From Actinomycetota bacterium (GTDB lineage: Bacteria; Actinomycetota; Actinomycetes; Streptosporangiales; Streptosporangiaceae), in NCBI GenBank assembly GCA_003168295.1, contig PMST01000295.1, positions 1-10,643 of the forward strand: 10,643 nt of DNA. The letters are read 5' to 3'. Every line of letters begins with the position of its first letter. Position 1 is the stretch's first letter. Under the pieces are notes generated by a model. The model was not told the DNA's origin. It ran no database searches and saw only the letters and a program-made list of their open reading frames with translations. Positions 1 through 7,199 of this stretch are shown one piece after another. Both the position numbers and the translations under genes were made by a program.

Positions 1-607
1 CCACCGCCACCAGCAGGTCGAAAAGGAACCCGGTCTCCAGGATGAACGGCAACCCGGACGCCACCACCAGCGCCGCCAGCGAGATCGCGTTCTCCAGCGA
101 GAAGAACCCGATGGCCTGGGACGCGACGTCGCGGCGCACGATCATCAGCCCGAACGAGACCAGCACCATGGCGGCCGCCAGCGCGAGCGCGAGCGCCGGG
201 GCGGCCGACCCGTGGATGCCCAGCGCCCCGAAGCAGAAGAACCCGAACGCGGCCAGCACGATCCCGGCCAGCACGGCGGTGGCCGGGCTCAGCGTATGGC
301 TGCCTGCCACCCCGACGGTTTCCTCCTCGTCAAAACCGACCCGGCGCAGCAGGCGGCGCAGCACCAACGGGACGGCCACCACCTTCAGTGCCGCGGACAG
401 CGCCGCCAGCGCGTACAGGTCGGGCAGGTTCCTGTCCGCGGCGATCACGATCGCCAGCACCGAAATCAGCGCGGACTGTGCCATGTACAACCGGACCTGA
501 TCCCGGACCAGCGCCTGGCGCAGCATGCCGAACTCAAGCAGCAGCATCCCCGCGGCGATGACGTTGGCCGCGCCCTCGTAGACGCCGGGCGCCTGGACCC
601 CGCTCAT
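1..607 (-). CDS. hycP: Hydrogenase-4 component E / HycP-like membrane subunit (3' end cut by window)
   Basis: Small integral membrane subunit of a group 4 hydrogenase or formate-hydrogenlyase-type complex, related to HyfE and mycobacterial HycP and distantly to NuoK-type antiporter subunits. It would sit in the cytoplasmic membrane between the quinone-site and antiporter-like subunits. I translated 202 residues from the ATG at 607; the window ends before a stop. HyfE proteins are about 215 residues, so almost all of it is here. Several hydrophobic helices are visible, and the late motif GFFSLENAISLAAL followed by LPFILETGFLFDLL is typical of HyfE (established family knowledge). The start overlaps the hycD stop by one base (TGATG), so translation is probably coupled. 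Family call is firm; the choice between the names hycP and hyfE is convention. Confidence 0.88.
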   Translation of the reverse strand, partial: MSGVQAPGVYEGAANVIAAGMLLLEFGMLRQALVRDQVRLYMAQSALISVLAIVIAADRNLPDLYALAALSAALKVVAVPLVLRRLLRRVGFDEEETVGVAGSHTLSPATAVLAGIVLAAFGFFCFGALGIHGSAAPALALALAAAMVLVSFGLMIVRRDVASQAIGFFSLENAISLAALVVASGLPFILETGFLFDLLVAV

Positions 608-1569
608 CACCCACCCCCCAGGTACAGCGTGAACACCCCGAGCACGGCGAGCAGGAAGGCGCCCGCCGCGAACTCGGTGATCTTGAACAGGCGCAGCTTG
701 GCGAAGGAGTTGTCGATGACCGCGACCACGCAGCCGACGGCGCAGGCCTTGGCCAGCAGGGCCACGATGGCCAGGATGACCGAGCCGAGGTGCTGGGTGG
801 AGGCCAGGCCCCAGGGCGCCAGGAACACGTCGGCCAGGATCGTATACAGGATCAGCTGCTTCAGCTCGCTGCCCCACCTGATCAGCGCCAGGAAGGGGCC
901 GGAATGCTCGAAGCTCCTGGCTTCCTCGATCATCCCGAACTCGTTTGTGCCGGTGTGCGTCTCCACCGGGATCCGGCCCGTCTCGAGCAGAATCACCATG
1001 AACAGCGCGGCCGCGGCGAGCAGGTGCGCCGGGCGGATGACCTGCCCGGCGCTGGACCGGACGGTCGCCGCCAGCGCGTACGGCAGGTCGGTGCCGGTGA
1101 GCAAGGCCACGGTGAACACCACGAACAGCACCACCGGTTCGGTGATGGCCGAGAATGTCTTGGCCCGGCTCGAGCCGAGCTGCGCGTACGGGCTGCCGGT
1201 CTCCAGCGCAGCGGTGGCGATCACGAAACTGGCCAGCGACAGCAGGAACCCGCCGCCCAGGATGTCGCCCATGTAACCCAGCGGCAGCCCGTAGGTGGTC
1301 AGCACCGGGATCAGCAGCGGAATGGTCAGGTAGGCCGTCACCGCGATCACCGGCGCGGCCAGGAAGAACCAGCTCGCGTTTTGCGGTGCGAGCGCCTCCT
1401 TGCGGAACAGCTTGGCCAGGTCGTAGTACGGCTGCCTGATGCGGGGCCCGCGGCGTCCCTGCAGCCGTGCCTCCACCCTGGCGATCACGCCGGTCACGCC
1501 GGGCGCGCCGATCGCGACGGTCAGGACCTGCAGCAGCTGGATAACGGGGATCGGGAGGGCCGCGCTCAT
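607..1569 (-). CDS. hycD: Formate hydrogenlyase subunit 4-like / HyfC-HycD membrane protein (NuoH family)
   Basis: Multi-helix membrane subunit homologous to HycD/HyfC and to NuoH of complex I, which anchors the hydrogenase arm and carries the coupling site. From the ATG at 1569 it has 320 residues, close to the family norm. Visible motifs are ARVEARLQGRRGPRIRQ near residue 30, followed by YYDLAKLFRKE, and ETGRIPVETHTGTNEFGMIEE's core (ETGRIPVE, then EFGMIEE) near 196-216, the conserved acidic cytoplasmic loop of the NuoH family. A GTG at 1581 would add four residues. I prefer the ATG because MSAALPIPVIQLL aligns with E. coli HycD-type starts and the ATG overlaps the stop of a small upstream ORF. 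hycP follows with a one-base overlap. In M. tuberculosis hycD-hycP-hycQ-hycE follow each other; only the first two are visible here. No hyfB/antiporter-like gene precedes it in this window. Confidence 0.9.
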   Translation of the reverse strand: MSAALPIPVIQLLQVLTVAIGAPGVTGVIARVEARLQGRRGPRIRQPYYDLAKLFRKEALAPQNASWFFLAAPVIAVTAYLTIPLLIPVLTTYGLPLGYMGDILGGGFLLSLASFVIATAALETGSPYAQLGSSRAKTFSAITEPVVLFVVFTVALLTGTDLPYALAATVRSSAGQVIRPAHLLAAAALFMVILLETGRIPVETHTGTNEFGMIEEARSFEHSGPFLALIRWGSELKQLILYTILADVFLAPWGLASTQHLGSVILAIVALLAKACAVGCVVAVIDNSFAKLRLFKITEFAAGAFLLAVLGVFTLYLGGG

Positions 1570-1616
1570 CGCGCAGCCCACGGATCATGACCTGGCGGTT
1601 CTGGAACCTCGTCCAC
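1566..1616 (-). CDS. Possible 16-codon leader ORF coupled to hycD
   Basis: Small ORF with a GTG start at 1616 encoding (M)DEVPEPPGHDPWAAR, then TGA. It is preceded by a perfect AGGAGG (1626-1631 on the minus strand) with a 9-base spacer, the best ribosome site in this leader. Its TGA overlaps the hycD ATG as ATGA, a classic coupling arrangement. The hycD starts themselves lack a comparable ribosome site. This suggests ribosomes load here and re-initiate on hycD. I recognise no function for the peptide; it may be only a translation device. No stop separates the frame from sequence further upstream until about 1706, but no better start lies there. Inference; conservation in relatives would decide. 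Confidence 0.4.
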   Translation of the reverse strand: MDEVPEPPGHDPWAAR

Positions 1617-1781
1617 TGTGCAGCGCCTCCTACCCTCACCGCCCTGAATGCCATAAACAGGGGGGTAGAAGCCATCAGCGCGGTTGCCACCGCACGGTTG
1701 TGGCGAGCTTCATCGCCAGCGCCTAATATACGCCACGGTGAATCAGGCCGTTTCGCGTGCGTCCGGTGCACGACGGCGATC
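1617..1781. other. Intergenic gap between the mutS-like operon and hycD
   Basis: About 165 bases separate the second MutS-like gene from the hycD leader, enough for a promoter. On the minus strand a TATATT sits in GCGTATATTAGGCG (around 1724-1736), one of the few A/T islands here and a possible -10 box. I do not see a convincing -35 box 16-19 bases upstream. Only short weak inverted repeats are visible and none is followed by a U tract, so no terminator can be called. Whether hycD has its own promoter or is read from the mutS-like operon is open. Confidence 0.25.
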
Positions 1782-3374
1782 TCACTGGCTTGCCGGACCG
1801 GGCTGCTCAAGTGGAGTTCCACCGTCCAGGGTGGCTGCACCGGCAGCCGGGGTGAGGGCTTCGTCTTCCTCTAGCCAGCCGCCGAGCCGGTAGTAGAGGT
1901 CTTCCCCGAAGCTGGTCGGCAGGGGGTCTTTGACGGTGAGCTTGTAATTCCGGCTCCCGTCGGGCTGGCGTTCGGCCCGCAGGAACAAGGTGGTGGGTGC
2001 GTGCTGGCGGCGGAAGCGGTCGGCGAAGCCGAACCGGTGGGTGACGTAGAACACCTTGACCTGCGCGTCGAGCAGGGCGCGGACGATCTGGCAGGCGATC
2101 TCGGATCCTTCCCGCTCGTTGGTGCCGGCGAAGGACTCGTTGAACAGCATGAGGCAACCCGGCGTGATCTGCCCGGCGATGACGCTCATGCGCTTGAGTT
2201 CGTCGTCCAGCCTCCCGCTGGTCATGCCGGTGTCCTCTTCCCGGATGAAGTGGGTGAAGATCCCGCGGGTCGTGTTCGCCTGGTAGGCCTGGGCGGTGAC
2301 GAACAGCCCGCATTGCATCATGAGCTGGGCCACGCCGGCGCTGCGCAGGAAGGTGGATTTCCCTCCGGAGTTGGCGCCGGTGATGATGACCAGCGATTTC
2401 CCGTCGGCTTGCACGTCGTTGCCGGTGACGCGGCCCGGTGACTGCAGCTCCAGGCAGGTGTCGCGCAGGTCGGTGCACGAGAACGTGAGCCACGACGGCG
2501 GCGCTGGATCGGGGACCGCGACCGGTACCCCCTTGGCCGCGAGCCTGTCCGCGAGGTGGAGGCAGCTGACGTAGAAGCCCAGTTCGGCCCGGAGCATGGT
2601 GAAGTAGCTGCCGATGTGGTCGGCGGACTGGGCGGCCGCGTTGGCGACGAGGTTGATGCCCCGGCTGGTGAGGTCGGCCAGGATCTGGCCTCCGGCGTCG
2701 TCGCGGGGGGAGATGGTGAAGGAGTAGGTGGCGCGCGGTCCGATCCCCAGCCGCTCGGTCCACCGCCGCCGGGCCTGATCGGGGGCTCGCAGCACAAGAC
2801 CGGTCCCGCTGTTGTCCCGGTCAAGCTCGGCGCTGATCAGCACCCCGGCGCGGAACCGCAGCTGCTTCAGGTGGTCGCCGATCTCCTCGAAGTAAGCGTC
2901 GTCCAGCTCGCGCTGCAAGGTGGCGAACAGCGCCATCAGCCCTTCGGAGCCGAATGTCCCGGCGTGGTCGTCGGCGATCTGCCGCAGCTGCCGCAACCGG
3001 GCCACGTAGGCTTCCAGGTAGCTGACCGCGCCGGAGAGGTTGGATGACGCGTTCTGGTAGCTGCCTCCGTAGCCTCCCAGCCACAGGTGCCGCTTGTCTT
3101 CCAGGGCGCCGGCCGCCACCGCGTACATCTGGCGGATGACCTCGGGGTGGGCGAGGCAGTCGGCCAGCACCTGCTGCCGGTAGCGGATCACGTCCGGGTC
3201 ATCGAGGCTGGCGAGCAGGACCTTCACGGCCACCTCGGCCAGGAACTTGTCGCCGGCGGCCATCGCCTGCAGCAGCGTGGCCAGTTCCAGGTCCTGGATC
3301 AGGTCCTGGTGGCCGGCAGGCAGCCCGGCGGTGAAGTCGAAGTCCCGGCCGGGGTGCAGGAGGTAGGCCTTCAT
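1782..3374 (-). CDS. MutS-family ATPase lacking mismatch-recognition domains, second of a pair
   Basis: 530-residue P-loop ATPase of the MutS superfamily. The C-terminal half is a MutS domain V: Walker A GANSGGKST at about 333-341, a family motif FIREEDTGMTSGRLDDELKR near 376-395 in place of the usual MutS signature, Walker B-like LMLFNESF at 408-415 and an H-loop YVTHRF near 443-448. The N-terminal half is mostly helical and resembles the MutS core/lever region. MutS1 (about 850 residues) starts with mismatch-reading domain I and connector II; neither is seen here. The usual Walker B Asp-Glu reads Asn-Glu. The ATG overlaps the stop of the preceding MutS-like gene by 4 bp (ATGA), so the two are co-translated and may form a heterodimer. 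The tail after GGWLEEDE is low in conserved features. Superfamily call is firm; the biological role is unknown and I would not name it mutS. Confidence 0.88.
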   Translation of the reverse strand: MKAYLLHPGRDFDFTAGLPAGHQDLIQDLELATLLQAMAAGDKFLAEVAVKVLLASLDDPDVIRYRQQVLADCLAHPEVIRQMYAVAAGALEDKRHLWLGGYGGSYQNASSNLSGAVSYLEAYVARLRQLRQIADDHAGTFGSEGLMALFATLQRELDDAYFEEIGDHLKQLRFRAGVLISAELDRDNSGTGLVLRAPDQARRRWTERLGIGPRATYSFTISPRDDAGGQILADLTSRGINLVANAAAQSADHIGSYFTMLRAELGFYVSCLHLADRLAAKGVPVAVPDPAPPSWLTFSCTDLRDTCLELQSPGRVTGNDVQADGKSLVIITGANSGGKSTFLRSAGVAQLMMQCGLFVTAQAYQANTTRGIFTHFIREEDTGMTSGRLDDELKRMSVIAGQITPGCLMLFNESFAGTNEREGSEIACQIVRALLDAQVKVFYVTHRFGFADRFRRQHAPTTLFLRAERQPDGSRNYKLTVKDPLPTSFGEDLYYRLGGWLEEDEALTPAAGAATLDGGTPLEQPGPASQ

Positions 3375-4957
3375 GGCGCGAGCCTGTCGTACAGCCGCTG
3401 GTAGGTGAGGTCGTATTTCTCGGCGATGGCCAGCGCGTGGGCCAGGCCGTCAGCGGGTTTCCTGACGACCTTGTAGGTGCGCTCGGCCGGGTTGCCGGGG
3501 ACGATGGTGCTCATCATGGAGACGATCTGCTCGCCGAGTGAGGCCAGATCGTCGACGAAGGTGACGTACACGCACAGAGCGTCCAGCCGCATGACCTTCG
3601 TCAGCAGCTTGGTCCCCAGGAACCGGGCGTCGTACACGGTGGTGGAGGTGAAGATCTCGTTCAGGATCACGATGCTGGCGCCGGTGGCCGCCCGCAGGAT
3701 GTCCCCGATCCTGATCAGGTCGTCTTCCAGCTTCCCGCTCATCGCGGCGAGGTCTTCCTCCCGCTCGAAGTGGGTGAACAGCCGGTCGGGCAGGAACAGG
3801 CGGGCGGCGCGGCCCGGGACCGGGCAGCCGACCGCCGCCAGGTGGTGGAGCTGGCCGAAGGTCCGGGCGAAGGTTGTCTTCCCGCCCTGGTTGGGGCCGG
3901 TCACGACGATGATGCGCTCGGGGCCGTCCAGGTGAAAGTCGTTGGTGACCACCGGCGTGCCCCGTGAGACGAGCTTGTGCGCCAGGGCCAGGTCGAAGGT
4001 GCCGGCGGCGCGGACCTCCTTGGAGCTGGCGGAGACTTCGGGGTAGCAGAGGCTCAGCCCGGCGGCGCGCACCGGCCTGATGTACTCGCCGAAGGCGAGG
4101 TAGAACTGGAGCTCCCGGCCGGCTTGCTGGATTCCCTCGTCGACGAACGCGGCGTGCTGGCGGCAGTACTCCTCCAGGGTAGTGAACTGCTCCGGGAACA
4201 GCCGCGCCGCCAGCTCGGCGATCTGGGCGGCGATGTGGTTCATCCCCGGCCGCACCCGGTAGCGGATCAGGTAGTCCTTGGCCGCGCCCTGCTTGAACCG
4301 CTCGAAGGTGCGCAGCACTGCGGCGCTGTAGTCGGCTTCGCCGGTGTAGCGGCTCACCTCGACCCGGCCGCCGTTGATGCGGGTGCAGTAGCGGATCTGC
4401 GAGAGGGCGTCCTTGCGGCTGCGGGTATCGTCGGCCAGGGTGGTGAACCCGGCCGAGGCGACGTAGGAGGCGAGGTAGTCCCGGAAGGCCAGCAGGGCGC
4501 GGGAGCTGAACGGCGCCGAGGCCAGATGCCGGGCCAGGCAGGCCACTGCGTCGCAGTAGATGGCCGCCGCGTCCAACAACCAGCCCTCCCGCTGGCAGCG
4601 GTATGGCATCTCACCCAGCTGGCGCTGGTGAGCGCGTACCTCCCCCATAAGCCCGGAAAAGCGCTGGATCGCATCCAGCAGGGCAGGGTCTTCCAGGTCC
4701 TGGAAGACCTCCTGCCGGTAGCGCACCGCACAGGCATCGTGCAAGCGTTCGTACAGGACTGCGGTGATGAGGTCGCGCTCTTCGCGATCCCCCGCGACCG
4801 CCGCGACGATCTGGTCCAGGTTCAGGTCCCGTGCGTAGGAGCGATTCTCGTCCTGATCACCGGCGGCCCGGGCCGACGGCGGCTCTTCAGACAGCAAGCT
4901 TGGGAAATGGTCCTGGCCCCCATGGACTGGACTTCCCGCCTGCGAGTCCCCGGTCAC
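3371..4957 (-). CDS. MutS-family ATPase lacking mismatch-recognition domains, first of a pair
   Basis: 528-residue protein with the same architecture as its downstream partner but clearly diverged from it. Walker A is GPNQGGKTT at about 354-362, the family motif FEREEDLAAMSGKLEDDL lies near 397-414, and the Walker B-like segment is VILNEIF at 430-436, again Asn-Glu rather than Asp-Glu. The position of the MutS H-loop His reads VTFVDD (465-470), so the histidine kept in the partner is Phe here. The first 40 or so residues are polar and look disordered. No domain I or II of MutS1 is visible. GTG at 4957 is the only reasonable start: the frame is closed by a TGA a few codons upstream, and GTG overlaps the stop of a 23-codon ORF (GTGA). 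A homologous remnant lies at 8627-8710. Probably an obligate partner of the next gene; function unknown. Confidence 0.87.
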   Translation of the reverse strand: MTGDSQAGSPVHGGQDHFPSLLSEEPPSARAAGDQDENRSYARDLNLDQIVAAVAGDREERDLITAVLYERLHDACAVRYRQEVFQDLEDPALLDAIQRFSGLMGEVRAHQRQLGEMPYRCQREGWLLDAAAIYCDAVACLARHLASAPFSSRALLAFRDYLASYVASAGFTTLADDTRSRKDALSQIRYCTRINGGRVEVSRYTGEADYSAAVLRTFERFKQGAAKDYLIRYRVRPGMNHIAAQIAELAARLFPEQFTTLEEYCRQHAAFVDEGIQQAGRELQFYLAFGEYIRPVRAAGLSLCYPEVSASSKEVRAAGTFDLALAHKLVSRGTPVVTNDFHLDGPERIIVVTGPNQGGKTTFARTFGQLHHLAAVGCPVPGRAARLFLPDRLFTHFEREEDLAAMSGKLEDDLIRIGDILRAATGASIVILNEIFTSTTVYDARFLGTKLLTKVMRLDALCVYVTFVDDLASLGEQIVSMMSTIVPGNPAERTYKVVRKPADGLAHALAIAEKYDLTYQRLYDRLAP

Positions 4958-5025
4958 CGATGTTCCCGGGAAGAGTCAGATATCTCCGGGTCCAGATCCC
5001 GGTAGCTGGGTTTCCGCAACGCCAT
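4954..5025 (-). CDS. 23-codon ORF coupled to the MutS-like pair
   Basis: ATG at 5025 encodes a polar peptide that starts MALRKPSYRDLDPE and ends SDSSREHR, then TGA. A perfect AGGAGG at 5033-5038 (minus strand) stands 7 bases upstream, whereas the MutS-like GTG start has no good ribosome site of its own. The TGA overlaps that GTG as GTGA. Ribosome loading for the whole operon therefore appears to happen here. An alternative ATG at 5030 lies only 2 bases from AGGAGG, opens a different frame and runs to 4887; its spacing is poor. The peptide is charged, with no membrane segment and no motif I recognise. Either a coupling leader or a genuine small protein; the sequence alone does not decide. Confidence 0.5.
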   Translation of the reverse strand: MALRKPSYRDLDPEISDSSREHR

Positions 5026-5044
5026 GGCATGCCCTCCTGTGTTC

Positions 5045-5061
5045 TGACCGCTGGGCGGTCA
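5045..5061. promoter_or_regulatory. Perfect inverted repeat, probable operator of the MutS-like operon
   Basis: TGACCGC-TGG-GCGGTCA: two perfect 7-base arms around a 3-base centre, just upstream of the AGGAGG of the 23-codon ORF. Size and symmetry fit a dimeric repressor site such as those of TetR-family regulators (family knowledge; the identity of the regulator is not visible). In RNA it could instead form a small hairpin in the leader. No regulator gene is next to it in this window. Confidence 0.45.
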
Positions 5062-5402
5062 ACAGGAGCCATCAGCCACCAGGGCGACTACGGCGAGCTC
5101 CATCACCGTGCTTCTCATTCTACCGGCCACGCGGCCGGCCGACCCGGGTGGGCGGACGTGATCGTTATCACCGCTAACCATTGCCCGGTTGTCCCGCGCC
5201 AACCTCGGCGCGTAGTCCCGGGTGGGGACGATCGCGGGGCCCCGCGAGGCCCCGGCCGCCCGGTTATGCTGATAGGAGCGCGGCGGAGGGGCTCGCCGCG
5301 CTCGCGCCTGCCGGCTTGCCGCGGGCGGCACGGATGCGGCGCTACCGCCGCCAACGGTCCCTGCCAGGCGTAACGCGTGACGCGGGTAGGAGGATGGCGC
5401 GG
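5062..5402. promoter_or_regulatory. Divergent control region between the MutS-like operon and the dynamin-like gene
   Basis: No supported gene lies here. It is dense in symmetry: CCGGCC-ACGC-GGCCGG at 5123-5138, GTGAT-CGTT-ATCAC at 5158-5171, and a perfect 16-base palindrome TCGCGGGGCCCCGCGA at 5232-5247. On the minus strand TAGAAT (5122-5117) could be a -10 box for the MutS-like operon, without a good -35. On the plus strand TATGCT (5265-5270) could be a -10 box for the GTPase gene; the 16-base palindrome ends where its -35 would be, so a regulator bound there would meet RNA polymerase. The promoter assignments are weak; the palindromes are directly visible. Confidence 0.4.
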
Positions 5403-7115
5403 ATGCTGAACCGCGGGGATGCCCTGGACAAAGCGCTGGAAGACCTGGCTGCGCTGGGCACCGACAGGGACCGGGAGCAGCTGGCGGCGCTGCGGGACCG
5501 GCTGGCCGCGGCCCGGCTGCGGGTCCTGGTGGCCGGGGAGGCCAAGCGAGGCAAGAGCACGCTGATCAACGCGCTGCTCGGCCGCCCCGTGTTGCCGTCG
5601 GGGGTGACGCCGCTGACCGCGGTGGTGACCACGGTCCGGTACGGCGAGGACTCTCGTGCCGAGGTGCGGTTCGGTGACGGGCACGAGGAGAAGTACCCGC
5701 TGGCGGCGCTCGGTGACCTGGTGACCGAGCGGGGCAACCCGCGCAACCGGCGGGGCATCGCGGCGGTGACCGCCTTCGTGGACGCGCCGGTGCTGGCCGG
5801 CGGGGTCGAGCTGGTGGACACCCCTGGCACCGGGTCGGTGTACCAGTGGGACACCGACGCGGCGCACCAGGCGCTGGAGACGATGGACGCCGCGGTGCTC
5901 GTGCTGACCGCCGACCCGCCGGTGTCGGCCAGCGAACGCGACCTGCTGGCCAAGATCGGCGACCTGTCCGTGACCACGTTCGCGGTGCTAAACAAGGCCG
6001 ATCACCTCGACGATGCGGGACTGGCCGAGGCGGCGGAGTTCACCAGCCGCGTGCTCGCCGAAGCGGGTCACACCGGGCGGGTCTATCCGATGTCGGCGCG
6101 GGCGGCCCTGGAGAAGGGGCAAGGGGAGGCGGGCGGGGATCCCGGGTTCGCCGCTTTCGCCGCCGATTTCAGCGCCTACCTGGCATCGCGGGGTCGCTGC
6201 GACCTGGCCGTCTCGGCGGCCGGGCACGCCCGCCGGATCGCCCGGTCGCTGCTGGATGAGGTGACGCTGACCCGTCGTGCGGCGCAGCTGCGGGCGGGAG
6301 ACGCGGCCGGGCGGGTGGAGCGGTTCGGTGCCCGGCTGGCCGAAGTCGCCGTGCACGGCCGGGACGCTGTCGCGATCGCGGACGCCGAGTCGGCCCGGCT
6401 GCTGTTCGCGCTCAATGACGCGGCCGACGAGGACGCGCCCCGGCTCGGCCGTCAGGTCACCGCCGAGCTCGGCGCGCTGCTCGACGGGGAGCTGCGGACC
6501 GCCGCGCCCGGCCAGATCGAGCAGCGCGGCCGGGAACGGCTGGTCGCGCTCACCGTGGCGGCGGCCGACCCGTGGCGGCAGCGGCAGCGGGAACGCATCG
6601 AGCAAGGGCTAGCCGATGTGGATGCCCGGCTGGCGTCGGACCTTAAGACAGAACTGCAGGTGCTACGGGAATCCGCCGCCGAGCTGCTCGGCCTTGACCT
6701 CGCCGTGCCGGAGCCCGGCGGGCGGCTGGCCACCGGCCGGCGGTTCTTCTACACCACCGCCGAGGACCCGGGGCAGACCGAGCTGCTGGCGGGCGCGGTG
6801 CGCCGCCGCCTGCCCGGCGAGCTCGGCAGGCGGGCGGCCCGGGAGCACCTGCGCCGCGAAGCGCCGGAACTGGTGGAACGGCAGATCGGCCGGGCCCGCG
6901 GCGACTTGCAGTACCGGCTGGCCGAGGCGACCCGCGCGCTGGTCCAGGTGGTGGAACGGCGTTATGCCGACGGCACCGAGCGGATGCAGGCCGCGCTGCA
7001 CGCCGCGGCGGAATGGCGTGCGGCATCCGGTACGGAGGTAGCGCGGATGGAATCTGACCTGGCCGGGCACGAAGCGGCGCTGCACCGCGTGCTCAGCGTG
7101 CTGGACGAGGCATAA
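5403..7115 (+). CDS. Bacterial dynamin-like GTPase
   Basis: 570-residue GTPase of the bacterial dynamin-like superfamily, proteins that oligomerise and remodel membranes or act in stress and division. Visible GTPase motifs: G1 P-loop GEAKRGKST at 45-53, switch I threonines in VTPLTAVV near 68-75, G3 DTPG at 139-142, G4 NKAD at 197-200, and a SARAA segment near 231-235 at the G5 position. The rest is long amphipathic helix, with likely coiled coil from about 490 to the end, as in the dynamin stalk. No clear transmembrane helix or lipid-binding paddle can be picked out. AGGAGG at 5388-5393 gives a 9-base spacer to the ATG at 5403; the ATG at 5394 touches the ribosome site and is unlikely, and the open frame further upstream lacks coding features. 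It is transcribed away from the MutS-like operon and ends at a strong hairpin. Dynamin-like genes often come in pairs; no partner is visible here. Confidence 0.87.
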   Translation: MLNRGDALDKALEDLAALGTDRDREQLAALRDRLAAARLRVLVAGEAKRGKSTLINALLGRPVLPSGVTPLTAVVTTVRYGEDSRAEVRFGDGHEEKYPLAALGDLVTERGNPRNRRGIAAVTAFVDAPVLAGGVELVDTPGTGSVYQWDTDAAHQALETMDAAVLVLTADPPVSASERDLLAKIGDLSVTTFAVLNKADHLDDAGLAEAAEFTSRVLAEAGHTGRVYPMSARAALEKGQGEAGGDPGFAAFAADFSAYLASRGRCDLAVSAAGHARRIARSLLDEVTLTRRAAQLRAGDAAGRVERFGARLAEVAVHGRDAVAIADAESARLLFALNDAADEDAPRLGRQVTAELGALLDGELRTAAPGQIEQRGRERLVALTVAAADPWRQRQRERIEQGLADVDARLASDLKTELQVLRESAAELLGLDLAVPEPGGRLATGRRFFYTTAEDPGQTELLAGAVRRRLPGELGRRAAREHLRREAPELVERQIGRARGDLQYRLAEATRALVQVVERRYADGTERMQAALHAAAEWRAASGTEVARMESDLAGHEAALHRVLSVLDEA

Positions 7116-7122
7116 CCTGGCT

Positions 7123-7184
7123 AGAAGCACCACCGTCCGTTCGGGAAAATGCTCTTCAATATCAGAACGGGCAGTGGTGCTTCT
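7123..7184. terminator. Long hairpin between convergent genes, probable bidirectional terminator
   Basis: Arms AGAAGCACCAC (7123-7133) and GTGGTGCTTCT (7174-7184) pair perfectly. A C/A mismatch, a G-C pair and a U-G wobble follow, then CCGTTC (7137-7142) pairs with GAACGG (7165-7170). The stem is about 20 pairs with one mismatch, around a 22-base loop (7143-7164). It lies between the stop codons of the plus-strand GTPase and the minus-strand enolase. No T tract follows on either strand, which is usual for actinobacterial terminators. Confidence 0.7.
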
Positions 7185-7199
7185 TCCCGGCAGCGCCGG

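Noticed and set aside
212..1276. Plus-strand open frame of about 354 codons opposite hycP and hycD
   Set aside because: Composition of an antisense frame; both minus-strand genes are well supported.
3977..5005. Plus-strand open frame of about 342 codons opposite the first MutS-like gene
   Set aside because: Antisense shadow; no recognisable motif, and the minus strand carries a clear MutS-family ATPase.
5059..5103. 14-codon ORF MELAVVALVADGSC on the minus strand, upstream of the 23-codon ORF
   Set aside because: No convincing ribosome site and no overlap with a following gene; probably chance.
5181..5402. Upstream extension of the dynamin-like gene to 5181
   Set aside because: The added 74 residues are Arg/Pro/Gly-rich without family similarity, and a perfect AGGAGG supports the ATG at 5403.
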